From Bryoerythrophyllum caledonicum (Eukaryota > Streptophyta > Bryopsida > Pottiales > Pottiaceae): a DNA stretch of 64,000 bases. Location of the stretch: positions 12,530,190 to 12,594,189 of the forward strand of contig OZ020518.1 of NCBI GenBank assembly GCA_963971425.1, written 5' to 3'. This document shows positions 19,850-32,310 of this stretch, piece by piece. The position numbers were made by a program, and so were the translations under genes. Numbering within the stretch: position 1 is the stretch's first letter; each line of letters begins with the position of its first letter. Below the pieces are notes generated by a model. It was not told the DNA's origin and did not search any database. It saw only the letters and a list, made by a program, of their open reading frames with translations.

Positions 19850-22800
19850 TCAACCGGAAGACTCATCCGGATGAGTGGAATTATCTTTCGGTTGATCCAT
19901 AGGGGGATTGACAAGAAGGTTGGGCGTACCCACGGGTACATGGTCAAGAGAATCCACCAGAAGGTTGAAAGTCTCAACCGGAAGGTCTACCGGTGAATTG
20001 GGAGTATCCACCAGTAGATTGAAAGTATCTAAAGATACATGAGGAATCTCCATTAGATCAACAAGCATGGCTGCTGAAGACTCAACCAAAGAATCCCGTG
20101 GTGAGAAAGGGAGGTCAACCAATTTCATTTCCGGTAGGTTTTACCGGGAGGTCTTGTTTCCACTTGTAAACTTTTACACCCCAGCGCTTGGAGAATGGAA
20201 AATCCGCTCGACTCATTGGACATTGAGTGGGTGGATCATCCTCCTCTAAAGAGAGAGAGTAGCCATAGACAAATCTTCTCTTCTTCCGGGGTAGGCTTCG
20301 GGCTTGCAATGGCATGGTGGCACTCGTTTGACCGGCAAGTAAGTTGGTCAATGCCACCATGGTCTCTTGAGCCGTGACCTTTGAGTCAAGATGCTCCTTC
20401 TAGGAGGTCCGGAGATCTTTCTTCAACTTGGTTAATTGTTCCCAATTTTCCCAGGCTGTAGGCAAGATGTTGCCGTTGTCCTCCACTCCAAATACCTTCC
20501 GGAGAGTCCTCTGAAGACTCCTTGCCTCCAGAAGCTCCATCTCCATCTAATGGACATCTCGGATCACCTACCGGAAGAACTTGGCTATGTTCTCCATGAG
20601 AATGAGACTCTTGGATGACCGGGGTTGCGGTGGTGGTTTCTCCTGATGAGACCAGGAGGACCTATCCTCACTCAAGATTGCCTGAGATGATGAGCACTAT
20701 AAGAAACCCGTGTTTTTTGTAACGTATTGAAAAACATGCCTGAACATCAAAAATAACATGTTGCGTCAATGTTGGTGTCACCTAAAATCCGTCTAGATGA
20801 ACAGGCCAAAACGTCAAAAAATTATTGTAACATGGTTGTCAATCTCTTGACATCCAATTGAACGTGGCTAGAAAAATTTTGAAAAGTGTTCGAGGTGAAG
20901 GGGGGCCCATGTCCACATCAGCTATGTTTTCCTTGGGCAGCGCCAGGCATGATTTTTTTCATCAAACTCTATTTTGAGCGGGCAGTGACGTGGAATTAAT
21001 CATTGCTAACTTAGATCCAAAGAATTATGACGTGGGCAACCCACGTCAGTTGACGTCATGCTTTTAGAGCATATTTCGTCCACACAAGGTTGTTACTTTT
21101 GACGTTCGTTTTTACATGCTCGTGTTGTTCATGACATCAATCCAAACGTTGGCGCGTTCTGCCTATATGTTGTTATTGACCTTTTTCATGCTGGAGTTCT
21201 TGTTCACTTGAACATCTAGCATGTTCTTGCGGACGTTTTTCTAAACATGCTTTTAAAAAACTGCTATTCTATGTGATGTTCTCATTAACGTGAGATGAAC
21301 GCGTGACAATGTTAGTGAAGACGTGCAACATTGTCAGCCATGACGAGAGGATGAACATGCCATCAACGTGGCTTTCTTATTCCAAGTAACATAGACGGTG
21401 GTCAAGCGTGAAACACTGTTGCTATATTTGTTGCCTGCAACAACACAAAGCATGCTACATATCCTTTTGTTCTACCAATCCAAATCTGACATACGAAACC
21501 TATTTAATCTAACGCAATAAAAAAATGGCAGTTGTTTAAACATAAAAAAAACACTTGCCGATTGCCTTAACATCAATTTGACAACATTGCCGCCCCTCAC
21601 TTTCTCCGAATGCCTACAAGTTTCTTGCCACTCCCAGCTTGCACAATTGAAATAGCCATCCTCATAGCGTTAGTTTGTGGATCAACTACTCCATCTAAAA
21701 GAGCATTGTTTATGTGGATTTAACATATTTCTATCTCAAAACTTGCATTCATTTGTATTGAGAATTAAATTGAAACAAAAAATAATATTAATACTCCTTA
21801 GTCACCTTTCACAGTACCTGAGGAGGTTTAGGTAGACCAGCTTGCTTCGGTGTTGGGCATTTGCTTGTTGTTGCCTGAGCCGTTTACTTCGTTGCCTTCA
21901 CAGCATGTGACGTCTTTGTAGTATGTCGTGGGCGGGTTGATGGCTCACCTAGTGCGATATCTTTCTGCGTGAGTTCAAGAGTTTGACACATTAGATGACT
22001 AAATTGGTATTCTTACCGAAGCTCAACGATTTCACATTCCCAATAACATGGAAAAACATCTAACATCCAGACATGAAAATAATAGGACCTCCCTGTCAAA
22101 AACAAACGCATTTGGAGGCTACTCTCACCCATATGGTAAATCATATGTACTGCCTCCGTTGTCACTAACGTTACAAACTGTCATCTGTGATGTCAAAATG
22201 ACGTCAGGATTGACGGGAGGTTGTCTTCTCGAACGGTTAGAAGTTGCAAACTATACCAACTCTCGCGGTTTTGAGGAAGTACACTTGTCAAATAAAGGAT
22301 TCATGGATGTCATGCGTACCACGGGCTCTGAAATGCTTCCAGAGAAAAATTCAATAGCCTCCACCTCCGTTGTATTTGCTTTACCCGCCAAGTCGACGCC
22401 GCTACATCAAGGAAAGACGTCAATAACTCTTTTGTGAGCATAAAAAAAACACGGGAGAAGGAGGTACTAACGTCTAAACTTGCAAATTCTTGAGCTCGCC
22501 CTTGCTGCTACAGCAGCCTCTCCGCGGTGGCGAACACTGAACTTGGCTATGGCTAGGGTTTCCTAGCCATGGCTGAGGTCAGCTATGGTTGGGGTTAGCC
22601 GGCTATGGCCAAAGCTCCCCCTACCATCGTTCTTCTTCCCTTTGAGCTCTCCCCTCGCCGTCTTGATTTGCCGCAAATCGCATTACTTGCTCCCAGCTAG
22701 CTCTGTCGTCACCGCTCCATGGCTCCCGCCATAGCCGTCGCCATAGCCGCAGTTGCTTTGCTCCAACACCTTCAAGTTGCTTCTTTCTACTCCTTCTTGT

Positions 22801-24028
22801 TCTCCTAATCTCCCTCCTCTTAGCGTTCTAGTGAGCTTTGCCGCTCCCCACTTCACACTTCTATCATCTAAGTTCACTTTGCTCTCACCCACACTCCCAA
22901 AAGTAAAGTGTAGATGATGTGGAGGTTGCTTTAATATAAGCCGCCTTTTAGCTCTTCCTTCCTTGCGATATATTTCATCCACTACGGATGAAAGTTGCCC
23001 ATTTCCTCAATTTTTTGCTTTTAGGCAGCGGGCTGCAATCATTCTACAGTGAAATTAAATGTAGTGGCTGACGTGGACATTCCATGTTTTCTATGACGTT
23101 ACAGTCTGATTTGGTCACGTTTCTTTTGACGTCACCAAAAACGTGCATGTCTACGGTGACATCAACGCGTTTTGTCTTCAACACGAACACGTTTGATGCA
23201 ATGTCAAACTAAATTCGAGGTATTGTAGCAATTTTTCAACTAACGCATGACGTCACAGAAAATACAATACGTAACAATCTTGACGACACCAAAAACATGG
23301 TTTTTTTGTAGTGGAGGCTTCTCGTAGAATTGCCGTTAACGCCAACTGAAACTCATTGTGTTGGGGAAGGGCCCGGGGAGCATGATCTTGAGGAGCCATC
23401 CCTTGTCTCCACATTCTCTTCTCTTCCGACTCCAGACAATTGTGATGCTCATACAAGTGCATGAGATATGGAGTCAAGAAAGTCTTGGAACATCCACCTT
23501 GTTGAATTGTCCGGAGTTGAGGCAAAATTGCCTCTTCCAACAAAGACCCTAATCCAGGAAGGAATCCTTAAAAAATGCATGAATGTAGGTGGTGGCTAGC
23601 CGGGCCATGACTCTTTCACATTGGTTGGGGTGGAAGATTGAGTTTAAAAACTCAACCACCTTCCTCAACCGGTGGCTCGTAAATTGGTCACTCCGGTAGC
23701 ACTCCGACACGTTGTAAAAACTCGACACGTGCTTGTCCAGTAGCTCCCGGTTGACTCTAGGTGTCCACCCCTCCTCTTGACAAAAGGAATACATCTCATG
23801 CCATACTTCCGTGGTCTACGACCAGAGATTAGCCCCGTAAACTACTCAGGGCATCCCGGGAGGTTGCAACTCTGCCACCGCACGTCCCTTCTGGAAGACC
23901 CAAGGCTTCTCGTATAGTCCTCTACAACCTATCTGGAAGAGGTCATCCTCCAATTGCTCACCTTTTGCAGTCCCCTCCCACTTGTTCGGGTCGACTTTCA
24001 AAAGCGTCAGTGATACCGGTAGGGCCAT
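19850..24028 (-). pseudogene. Gag-like retroelement frame, split by a CACTA element
   Basis: Read from ~24028 downward, one frame runs with a few stops through LKVDPNKWEGTAKGEQLEDD, HEMYSFCQEEGWTPRVNREL, LATTYIHAFFKDSFLD and MLEEAILPQLRTIQQGG to FQLALTAILREAS at 23316. It resumes in the same frame at 20694 with SSSQAILSEDRSS, a possible coiled coil (MELLEARSLQRTLRKV; ETMVALTNLLAG) and WGVKVYKWKQDLP. A frameshifted tail follows with repeats of the type TFNLLVDTPN. I do not recognise a specific gag family. The tail, coiled coil and repeat neighbourhood suggest the structural gene of a retroelement, decayed by at least four stops and one frameshift. Its neighbouring duplicated ~1.2-kb unit lies upstream on the same strand. 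Confidence 0.45.
20695..23313. mobile_element. CACTA element A, non-autonomous
   Basis: It starts CACTATAAGAAACCCGTG at 20695 and ends ATGGTTTTTTTGTAGTG at 23313. It is flanked on both sides by GAG (20692-20694 and 23314-23316), the 3-bp duplication expected of the CACTA superfamily. The left end shares its first 27 bases with element B. Both subterminal regions are dense in ACGTC/GACGT and ACGTG words. The right TIR is more diverged (about 80% match). No transposase was found; a 129-codon frame at 22048-22437 is unrecognised. Excision with one GAG would rejoin the gag-like frame without a shift. Confidence 0.88.
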
Positions 24029-24469
24029 GTCGTCCGGGATGGATTAGCTCCGTGAACTGCATGTACCTCCACCAATCTCTCTATCAGCTTATCACAACCT
24101 CCGGTCCGGCCCGGAAATCATAAGTATACCGGACAACCGGTGTACTTTTTCCGAAACACTTTACTAGACTAACATGGATGTAGGTATTGCACGTATCTAG
24201 TAACACGACAAACAAAACAACATGACAATTGACCACTTCAAAGAGGTGACTTGGGAAACAAGAGGTTGGAAGGAGGTTTCTCGGTCAATCGGAAAGACCG
24301 GAAAAAAGATAGAAAAATTAGACAAGACCTAGAGATGAGGGGAGAATAGAGAAAACATAAAAGAAGACTTTTACCACGAGGCCGGAACAATGGAAAACAA
24401 ACAATGGGACACGAAGGTAGACTCACAAGTGCAAGAAACTAAGATCTAGGATATACAAGGTCTAGATAG
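24029..24469. other. Upstream part of the gag-like element, non-coding
   Basis: The sequence is rich in CCGG and ACCGGAG words shared with the gag-like region and with the repeat unit to the right. No additional frame is supported. Confidence 0.35.
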
Positions 24470-25845
24470 TGTCTACCGGTAGACTTTTCTCAAGACCGGA
24501 GAGGAGATAACCGGAGGTCACCCCGGGAGAAGAGATCTAACATACAAGAAAGTTGTACAAACAAGAAAAACCCAATATTTGGCAAGAATCACATTCTCCA
24601 CAACTTCTTGCCACCTCCTTGTTGCACCCTCAACCTCCTTGAAATCGCGGCATTGTCTCTTGAATCTTCACGCTGCGGTTGTGAATCTTCACGCCGCGGC
24701 TGTGAATCTCCTTGCACCACCTCCACGCCTAGGAATCTCCACCACCGTTGTCAAAAAGCCTCCTCCACCACTATCTTTCAAACCCTAGGTTTGACGTTTC
24801 AAACCTAGATGCCACCAACTCTCCGCCCTTCCTTCACCACCTATAACACCTGCTTGAAAAGCCTCCTCCAACAACCTAGAAATCTCCTTGAAAAGCCTCC
24901 TCCTTCACTTTCTTCTTCTTCAACTTCTTCTTCTACCTCCTTGTTTTTCTAAGCCCCAACTCCCAAGAGGGATAGAGAGAAAAAAAACAGAGAGAGAGAA
25001 AAAAAAAATTAGAGGGGATGAGGCAGGAGATCTAGAGGGAGGTCGGGAGAAGAAGAGTCTATTGGGATCGCTGAAGTCTGGCCAAGAGAGGGTTGGGGTG
25101 GGGGGGGCTTGTAATCGGCTGTTGGTCGGGTTGAGGCCCGATTGGGGGGTTGAGGCACTATAAGAAACCCGTGTTTTTTGTCACGTCCTGAATCATGTCC
25201 TAGGAGACATGTAGACATCCGAATTTACATCCCTCTGACGTACCAACGCGTGTAACACGCTATAACGCGTGGGGACATCACCAAAAACGTGAGGACATCC
25301 CTGCGACAGGGACGATTTTCGGAGATTTTGGGAGGCTGGAAATGGTGCCAACTGGGCGCCACGTAGACGACACCTAAGCGACAGGATGACGGGCAGTGCC
25401 ACATGGCCGGGAATTTCATCCGATCCAATGGTGACGTGGAATCTGACGTGGCGTCTGACCTGGACCCAGGAAAGAGTGACGTGGCAGGCCACGTCAGCAG
25501 ATATTTGCATGGTTTTTTTTTCAGATTCGTGTTTGCGGGGACGTCATTGGTAACATGGCTGTGTTTTTTAAGAGTCCCGGGTTGACGTGGAGATGTCCTG
25601 TTCGACGTCTACGCCAACGCTACCTGGATTTTGATGCTGATTTCGTTGAACATCGCCATGCCCTAGAGGACGTGGCGATGGACATGATCGCGTCCTCCAA
25701 TATGTTGCCGATCCATGGTCGTCGGCAATGAGGGTGTCATCGCAGACGTCTCAAAGAACTTATGCGTGTCTGACGTGACATCCCCTGATGCATGGTATTG
25801 CTGACGCTGTGTATGTGATGGTGTTTTGGAGGGACATCGAGAGAT

Positions 25846-25918
25846 GTTGTACAAGACATGAATACGTTGTACAAGACATGAGTATGTTGTACAAGACATG
25901 AGTACAAGACATGAATAC
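25846..25918. repeat. 20-bp tandem repeat, about 3.5 units
   Basis: Units of GTTGTACAAGACATGARTAY repeat three times with one or two changes, followed by a partial unit. It lies inside CACTA element B. Confidence 0.85.
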
Positions 25919-26267
25919 CTCATCATACATGTAACATGTACATTCATCCAAATTCATGCTTACTAGCCTACTTGCAAATGTGGTAATATGATATACACGC
26001 AATTTAAAATATGAATGCCTTCCACTTTATAGTCATTACATAGACAAATATAGCCTACACTGTACTCAAAATTGAACATCGCTAAAGTGTCACAACATCG
26101 TAGCCTAAAACATTGCCGTGTTTGTGAACATGTCCAGGAATGTCTCCATAGACACGGGGATGTTTCAAAAGACGTCCCTGCGTTTCCTAAGTGTTGCGGC
26201 ATACGTCTTCTACAACATGGTCACGTCTATATGTCGCTCACAACACATTGCATGTCCAACACTGCAC

Positions 26268-26412
26268 CTCTAACCTCTACACTCTAAACTCTAACCTTTA
26301 CACTCAAAACTCTAACCTCTACACTCTAAACTCTAACCTCTACACTCTAAACTCTAACATTCTAACTTGTAAACTCAGTCTACACTCTAAAACTCCAACC
26401 TCTACATTCTAA
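26268..26412. repeat. CTCTACACTCTAAACTCTAA minisatellite
   Basis: About five units of roughly 24 bp built of CTCTAAA-, CTCTAAC- and CTCTACA-type words lie inside CACTA element B. The sequence superficially resembles a degenerate telomere array but is not one. A 39-bp duplication with GGCTGCAGCAGCTAACCC follows at ~26476-26565. Confidence 0.75.
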
Positions 26413-28150
26413 ATTCTAACTACTTGGAGAAATGAAGGCCAAAGTGAGCTTTGTGCAACCTCAAATTCTACTTAAAGGTCTCATGACCTAACTATGGCTG
26501 CAGCAGCTAACCCTAGCCGCCTCATGACCTAATTATGGCTGCAGCAGCTAACCCTTGCCGCCTCTATTCATCCAATGAACTTAACGAAATTCATCCTACT
26601 TGATGGTTATGTTTTGCAAGACACGATGATGTTTTCCAGGACATGTCAATGTTTTGCCAAACACTGCTGATGTTTTCAGAGACGTCTCTGTGGGATGTCC
26701 TCAAAGATATGTAGATGTTACTCGAGACATCTTCAATTGGATGTCTCAAGTGACATGGACCTATACACAGCATGACGTGTCACCTTATCCGACATGGAAT
26801 TGTGTTTGCCATGTAGATGAAGTGCTGTAAACTACAAAATATATAAAATGTCCACATGGGTAAGCCACCAAGGACTTTACAAAATCACCCTAAATTCCTT
26901 ATAATTCTGGTTTTGGTAGAAAAGTGGTATTTTAATATTATATTAATTAATAAATATTATTTAATATTTAAATATACAGTACTGAATTTAATATGTCCAC
27001 TTTAATTACAGAATAATCAGTTTTTATAAAATATTATTATAATATTAATTAATATTTTGTATTTTTAATATTTAAAATTTCATTTTATTTTGGAAACCAT
27101 TTTGATACGAAGTGGACAAATCAAAGTTAATAAATATAATCAGAATATTCTTCAATTTTATATACTTTATTTTTTTTATTTTTTATAAAAAAATCTTATT
27201 TTATAAGGCTCATGCCCTTTTTTTTCTCCTCTTGCAGACCGCTGCCCGTTTCGTTGTTTTTTTAACGTTGGGCTGCTTTCTACCTTGCACAGTAGTAACT
27301 TCGACATTCTTACCCCAGGTGAAACGTTTGTCCGCTGCCAGCGTGGCAGTTTTGCGTCACCCAAGATGTCCTCGATGACGTCCTCGGAGACGGGCGCGTT
27401 GTTAGAGACATCGTCGCGTCTCCTATTTCGCACGCGCGTTTCGGGACCCTCCCACCTCCACTGTTCATTATTGACGCGTGGACATCCTCACGTTCACGGG
27501 GACATTACTGGCTAGCTCCAAGACATAAAAAAAAACACGCTGACATGATTAAGGACATAACAAAAAACACGGGTTTCTTATAGTGAGGCCTGGAGGCGAC
27601 TGCCCGGGTAATACCCGGTCACCCGGGTATCCGGCCCATATCCGAGTGGGGCCATACCCGGATTGATACCTGAGTATTGCATTTATTTATTTTATTTATT
27701 TATTATTATTATTATTATTTTATTTTCTTTCTTTTGTCTTTTTCCTTCTATAAAATTAAGTGCCTATTTATCCAAATGGACACTTAAACTTCTACAACAA
27801 CATCGTAAAAACCTAAACAAGTCCTACTAAAACTAACACTACTAAGTATACTATCTAGTTGATGAAGACTTTGTTTAGTTAGTTTAATCTTAAGTGCTGA
27901 TTTGGACTTTTGTCTCGGAGATCCTTCCCGGGCATTCTTTCTAGGTTTTCCCGAGCACAATCTTGGTAGTTTTAAGGCCCAATTTTATCACCACTTTAAC
28001 ACAAATTAACTAGTTAAGCTTTCACCGACTTTCACTAATTATTATACAACCTACTTCTACGTAATACTAACTACTTTTCCGGTTATCTAAGACTAAAAAT
28101 CAAAATTTAACTAATTTTTTCTGTAGGGGCAACCAAGTGGGAGTTTTAGA

Positions 28151-29310
28151 CTCCCACAAGAGTCTACCATAAGATTTTTCTTTAGACCGGAAAGAAGGCA
28201 ACCGGAGTTCACCCCAGGAGAAGAAAAGTAAGAAGAGATTTAACAAACAAGAAAGTTGTACAAACAAGAAGAACCCATCAATTGACAAGAATCATCTTGT
28301 TCACAACTTCTTGTTGCGTCCTTGGTGCACCCGCAACCTCCTTGAAATTGTGGTTTAGTCTCTAAATCTTCTCGCCGCGGTCTTGAATCTCCTTGCACCG
28401 CCTCCACGCCTAGGAATCTCCACCTCTTTTGTGTCAAAAGCCTCTTCTACCACAATCTTCTTAAAAACCCTAGGTTTGAAGATTCAAACCCTAGGTGCTA
28501 CAACTCTCCTTCTAAACCCTAGCTCCACAAACCCTAGCTTCCGCGCCCTTCCTTCACACTTCCTCCAACACTTCCTCCAACGTTCTTCTCTACTTCTTCA
28601 CCTCCTCCTTCTTCTCCTCTTCCTTCTTCTCTTCCTCTCCTCCTTCTGTGCAGTCCGGGTGTTGGTGCTCTTTCTTCGACTCCGTGCAGCGCGGTACTAG
28701 TGCTCTCTCTCGACACTGTGTTGCGTGGCAATGGTGCTCTCTCCAACTTTGTGCAGTCTCGGTGCCTGGATTTGTCTCTCAACTTTGTGCAGTCTCGATG
28801 CCCGAGGCTGCCTGGTACGCGGGGCTAGTGCTTTCGGCACTTGTTTTTCTTTTCATTTTATTTATTATTTGATTATTATTCATTTTTTTATTTTTTTCAT
28901 GTAAAATTAAATTCTTATTTTTCAAATAAGAATTTATGTTTTCTACAACAATTAAGTAAAAGAAAACCTAAACAACTAAATTGAAAAGAAACACTTATTT
29001 GTAGTCTATCTAGTTGATGAAGACTTTAACTAGCTAACTTAGTTTTAAGTGGTGATTTGGACTTTTGTCTCGGAGATCCTTCTCGGGCATTCTTTTTAGG
29101 TTTTTTCCGGGCATCACCTTGGTAGTTTTAAGACCTGGTTTTATCACCACTATAACACTAATTAACTAGTTAAGCATTCACCGACTTTCACTAATTATTA
29201 TACAACCTACTTCTACGTAATACTAACTACTTTGCCAGTCATCTAAGACTATAAATCACAATATAACTAATTTTTTTGGTAGGGGCAACCAAGAAGGAGT
29301 TTCAAACTCC
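28151..29310. repeat. Copy 2 of the duplicated ~1.2-kb unit
   Basis: Uninterrupted copy matching 24470-24900 at its left and 27670-28140 at its right. The middle (28540-28860) has long TTCTTCTCCTCC pyrimidine tracts and a segment with repeated TTTGTGCAGTCTCG words. No protein is recognised. The right edge lies about 670 bp before the HVA22-like start codon, so the repeat adjoins that gene's upstream region (29311-29978, where I see no other gene). Confidence 0.6.
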
Positions 29311-29978
29311 TACATCCGAGCAACAACTTTTCTTCAAGCCCTGGTCGACATCCCATGGGTTTTGACGCCAACGGTTGGCTCTTACCACCATAGTGGCTTT
29401 ACTTTTGCACAATCGCACCCTAATTTGAGATGATATCATTGTGTTCCTTTGCCTAAACCCTGCCCATATCTGCTTCAACCTGCCCATGTCTGTGCCCGTT
29501 TGGAGATTTGCCTCAGTGCGCTCTGGCCATTTGCCCGGTTACCGGTGTGCCCTATTGCCGCCGAGCTCGGCTACTTCGCCATCGTTTTTCAGTTCCACGA
29601 ATGCCACCAAACACATGCTAACTTAACTTGGAACGCCCACGACTCTAGCGTACGCGCTTTGAGTGGGAAACCTGGCTTGAACCCCAGCTTCCTTCCTCAC
29701 GTTGCCCACGAAATCCACTCCAGGGTTTAAACCTTCGGCGGAGCAGCAAGACAGACAAACGCAATCTAGCGGAGAATTGCGTCTGCATCATCTCTTCGGA
29801 TTTCGCATCGGGTCGGAGGGGCGGAAGATTTTGTTGGGTTTTGAGGATTCCTTGGGACGCCGACGGTTTGAAGTCCCGTGGTTGGGGTGCACGGTTCGGA
29901 GGTTTTCTTGGAGAATCCGCTTCGAATTCGGTCTCTTTCCGTAGTGTCGTTTTGAATTTGAGGTGGAAGGCGTTCAAG

Positions 29979-32310
29979 ATGGTGGGGTCCTTCATCACTC
30001 GGGGGATCATGTAAGGCTCTGTTGTTTGTTGAGGGGAATTGGTGTGAGAGTATGGTTGCGTGGGCGCTGATTGTTTGGTTGTGTGCGGGTTGACGTTAAT
30101 GCAGCATGGCGGTTGGATACGTGTATCCGGCTTATGAGTGTTATAAGATAGTGGAGATGAGACAGCCAGAGTTAGAGCACCTGCGATTCTGGTGCCAGTA
30201 CTGGTGAGTTTTTCCCTGTGGGTTAGGCATCCTATTTGTTCCTGTCTGGTTGAGAATTTTGAGTTGGCCAGGTTGTTGAGATTTCTGTCCAATGTGAACC
30301 GCGTTAGGGTGGATTTTTAAAATGGTTTTAGGATGGATTCTGGAACCAATTGTCTTGTGAGGATGGTTTTGAGTTGTGGTTTCCTGAAACACATCTGATT
30401 TTGAGGTTTTGCATCGCATTCCAGGATGATTATTGCAGTGATGACTGTTGTGGAAAGATTGGGAGACGTTTTTATTTCCTGGTACGTTTTGCTTTCTGCT
30501 GTATGCTACATGTGGTTGATGACTTATTTGTGGAGATTGTGTGTATTACAATCTCGACGTCTGATGCGTCTTGTGTGTCGTATGTGTCACTTTGTGTGAA
30601 TACTTGTAAGGAAACCAGGACAATGTATCAGTGTTCTCCGCAATTTTGTTAGGGTTGCAATTGTTGTTGATTGTAGCGCATGAACTGGGTCTACCATTGA
30701 GTAGTGGGTCTCTTTTTTTTTCTTTCAGGGTGCCTATGTACAGTGAGGCAAAGTTAGCCTTCATAATCTATCTTTGGTACCCCAAGACTATGGTACGCCC
30801 CGTTGCACCGATGCATTTTTGTCAGTATTTACTCGACCGATAGGTTTGTATAGTCGGGAGCCTAACTGTAGTGTACTGATGGTGAATATGGCGATCTTAC
30901 CTAGATCTGAACTGATTTTCCGCAGGGAACAACCTATGTATACCACACGCTTTTAAGACCACTTGTGGCCAAACATGAGTCAGAAATCGACCAGAACCTG
31001 AACGACCTAACTACCAGGGCTGGTGATATCGCCCTTCTCTGGTGGCAAAGAGGCTCAGGCCTTGTTCAGGCCCGGTTTTATGAGCTGCTTCAGTTCCTTG
31101 CAGCGCAGTCTAATCGAGTTCAGCAGGCCTCGGTTTCTACTCAAGGTGCTCCACCCCGACAGGGGCCTCCTCGCAGCCAAGTCTCACAGGTGCGCTTGTT
31201 AGCTTACACCTTTGCAACTTCTGTTTGGCTTCATAGGATTCCGCCAGGTGCTTTTGGTCATTAGAGAGCTTGGACCTCTGTTCTTCTGGATAACAAGTTT
31301 ATGCGAACTAGAACGTCTATTTGCATGACTTTTCTAGGGGTATGGGAAAAACCCTCCGAAGCTCTTAAACTGAGATTTGAGAGTCATCAGAGTTGTTTGT
31401 AAAGTCGCTCAAAGTTTCAATAAGACAACCCCCTCTTCTAATTTCAATACTGCTTCTTGTTCACCCTTTATTTGTTCACTCTTAATATGAGATCAATGAA
31501 AGAGCTTGGTGGTCTCTCAGCTAAAATTCTATTCGGCATGGAAGAGCGAGGTGGTTTGTAGAAGTAGTTTCAACCGAAATGAAGAAAGAGACCGCCTGTT
31601 TCCTCTTTGAGTTGACTGTAGAAACTTTTGGTACCTTTGCCTGACTTTACTAATGACTGTATTCTAATTCATATTGTTCTGCATCTATGCAGGGAGTTCC
31701 TCAATCGCATCCTCCGCCTCCTCCAGCCAGAAGTGCAGGCGATGGGGCTCCTCCGCAAAGTGATCTACCTGGCCAGGGACTGTACCCGTCTCTGCCGCCC
31801 TATTTGCCTGGGACACATCTCCGACGTCAGTCAGGGTCACGCGGTCTCTCGGATGATGGAGAGGATTCAAAGCATGATGTTTCTGCAAACCAGCCAGAGA
31901 AGCGCAAAGGGTTCCGATCCGAAGGTCGATCAGCTGGAGAGCAAAATCCGCCTCAAGGCGCTCCCAACACAAGGAATCGCCCACAGGCTGATAATTCCTG
32001 GTGAGAGTCGAATCCAATCGTCAGGGTTAGTCCCTGGTGACAAATCAGTACGATATTTTCCTTTTGGTTCCTTAAACGACAGTTTCCTTTGAGGGGAATG
32101 AAGTTGTGGTTCTTTTACGCGGTTTTATGATGTTCAGGAGCTCCTATGGTCAGAATTTCAAGACCTCAGCTGGAACGATCGTTCATATGTTTTACTCATT
32201 CTTTTCAAGGCTTCTAATCTAAAGTTGTGTTGTGTTTTTTTTATAGGAATCTGTCGGCCTGGTTACCCACACTATTTGGAACTCCTGCACCTTCCAAGAA
32301 GGTCGATTGA
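29979..32310 (+). CDS. HVA22/TB2-DP1-family protein, 7 exons
   Basis: The exons 29979-30010, 30105-30203, 30425-30481, 30729-30792, 30926-31189, 31693-32000 and 32247-32310 join in phase through GT-AG introns to 295 codons plus TGA. The start MVGSFITRG is followed by YVYPAYECYKIVEM, LRFWCQYW, ERLGDVFISWVPMYSEAKLA, FIIYLWYPKTM, VAKHESEIDQNLNDL and TRAGDIALLWWQ, the full TB2/DP1/HVA22 signature. The family (REEP5/Yop1 type) shapes tubular ER with hairpin membrane segments; plant members are often ABA- or stress-linked. After residue ~170 the tail is Pro/Gln-rich and probably disordered, as in the longer HVA22 subgroup. Two short exons (57 and 64 nt) are duplicated at 17.86-18.52 kb. Exon 6 could also terminate at a TGA two bases past its donor if intron 6 were retained. 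Confidence 0.92.

Larger units (their letters stand above)
25156..27585. mobile_element. CACTA element B, non-autonomous
   Basis: It starts CACTATAAGAAACCCGTG at 25156 and ends CACGGGTTTCTTATAGTG at 27585. The first and last 26 bases are exact inverted copies. The flanks are AGG on both sides (25153-25155 and 27586-27588), a 3-bp duplication. Subterminal zones are packed with GACGT, GGACATC and ACGCG words, typical of CACTA transposase-binding arrays. The interior holds AT-rich DNA (26.9-27.2 kb), a 20-bp tandem repeat and a CTCTAAA-type minisatellite. No transposase frame was seen. Intact termini suggest a younger insertion than element A. Confidence 0.92.
24470..28150. repeat. Copy 1 of a duplicated ~1.25-kb unit, split by CACTA B
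   Basis: Excluding the inserted CACTA (25156-27585) this is about 1250 bp. Its left part (24470-24900) matches 28180-28600: AGAAAGTTGTACAAACAAGAA, AATCTCCTTGCACC and CCTCCACGCCTAGGAATCTCC recur in order. Its right part (27670-28140) matches 28860-29300: CTATCTAGTTGATGAAGACT, GATTTGGACTTTTGTCTCGG and TATACAACCTACTTCTACG. The two copies are head-to-tail with no gap. On the minus strand each begins with a short palindrome around GGAGTYTNAAACTCC. They may be tandem LTRs or leaders of the retroelement to the left. Confidence 0.65.

Noticed and set aside
22048-22437. 129-codon plus frame inside CACTA element A
   Set aside because: No transposase motif, no recognisable domain and ordinary low-complexity composition; not enough to call a gene.
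25846-25918. Direct repeats as a CRISPR array
   Set aside because: Units are contiguous without spacers and the genome is eukaryotic.
26268-26412. CTCTAAA-rich array as an interstitial telomere
   Set aside because: The unit is CTCTAAAC/CTCTACAC rather than CCCTAAA and it lies inside a CACTA element.
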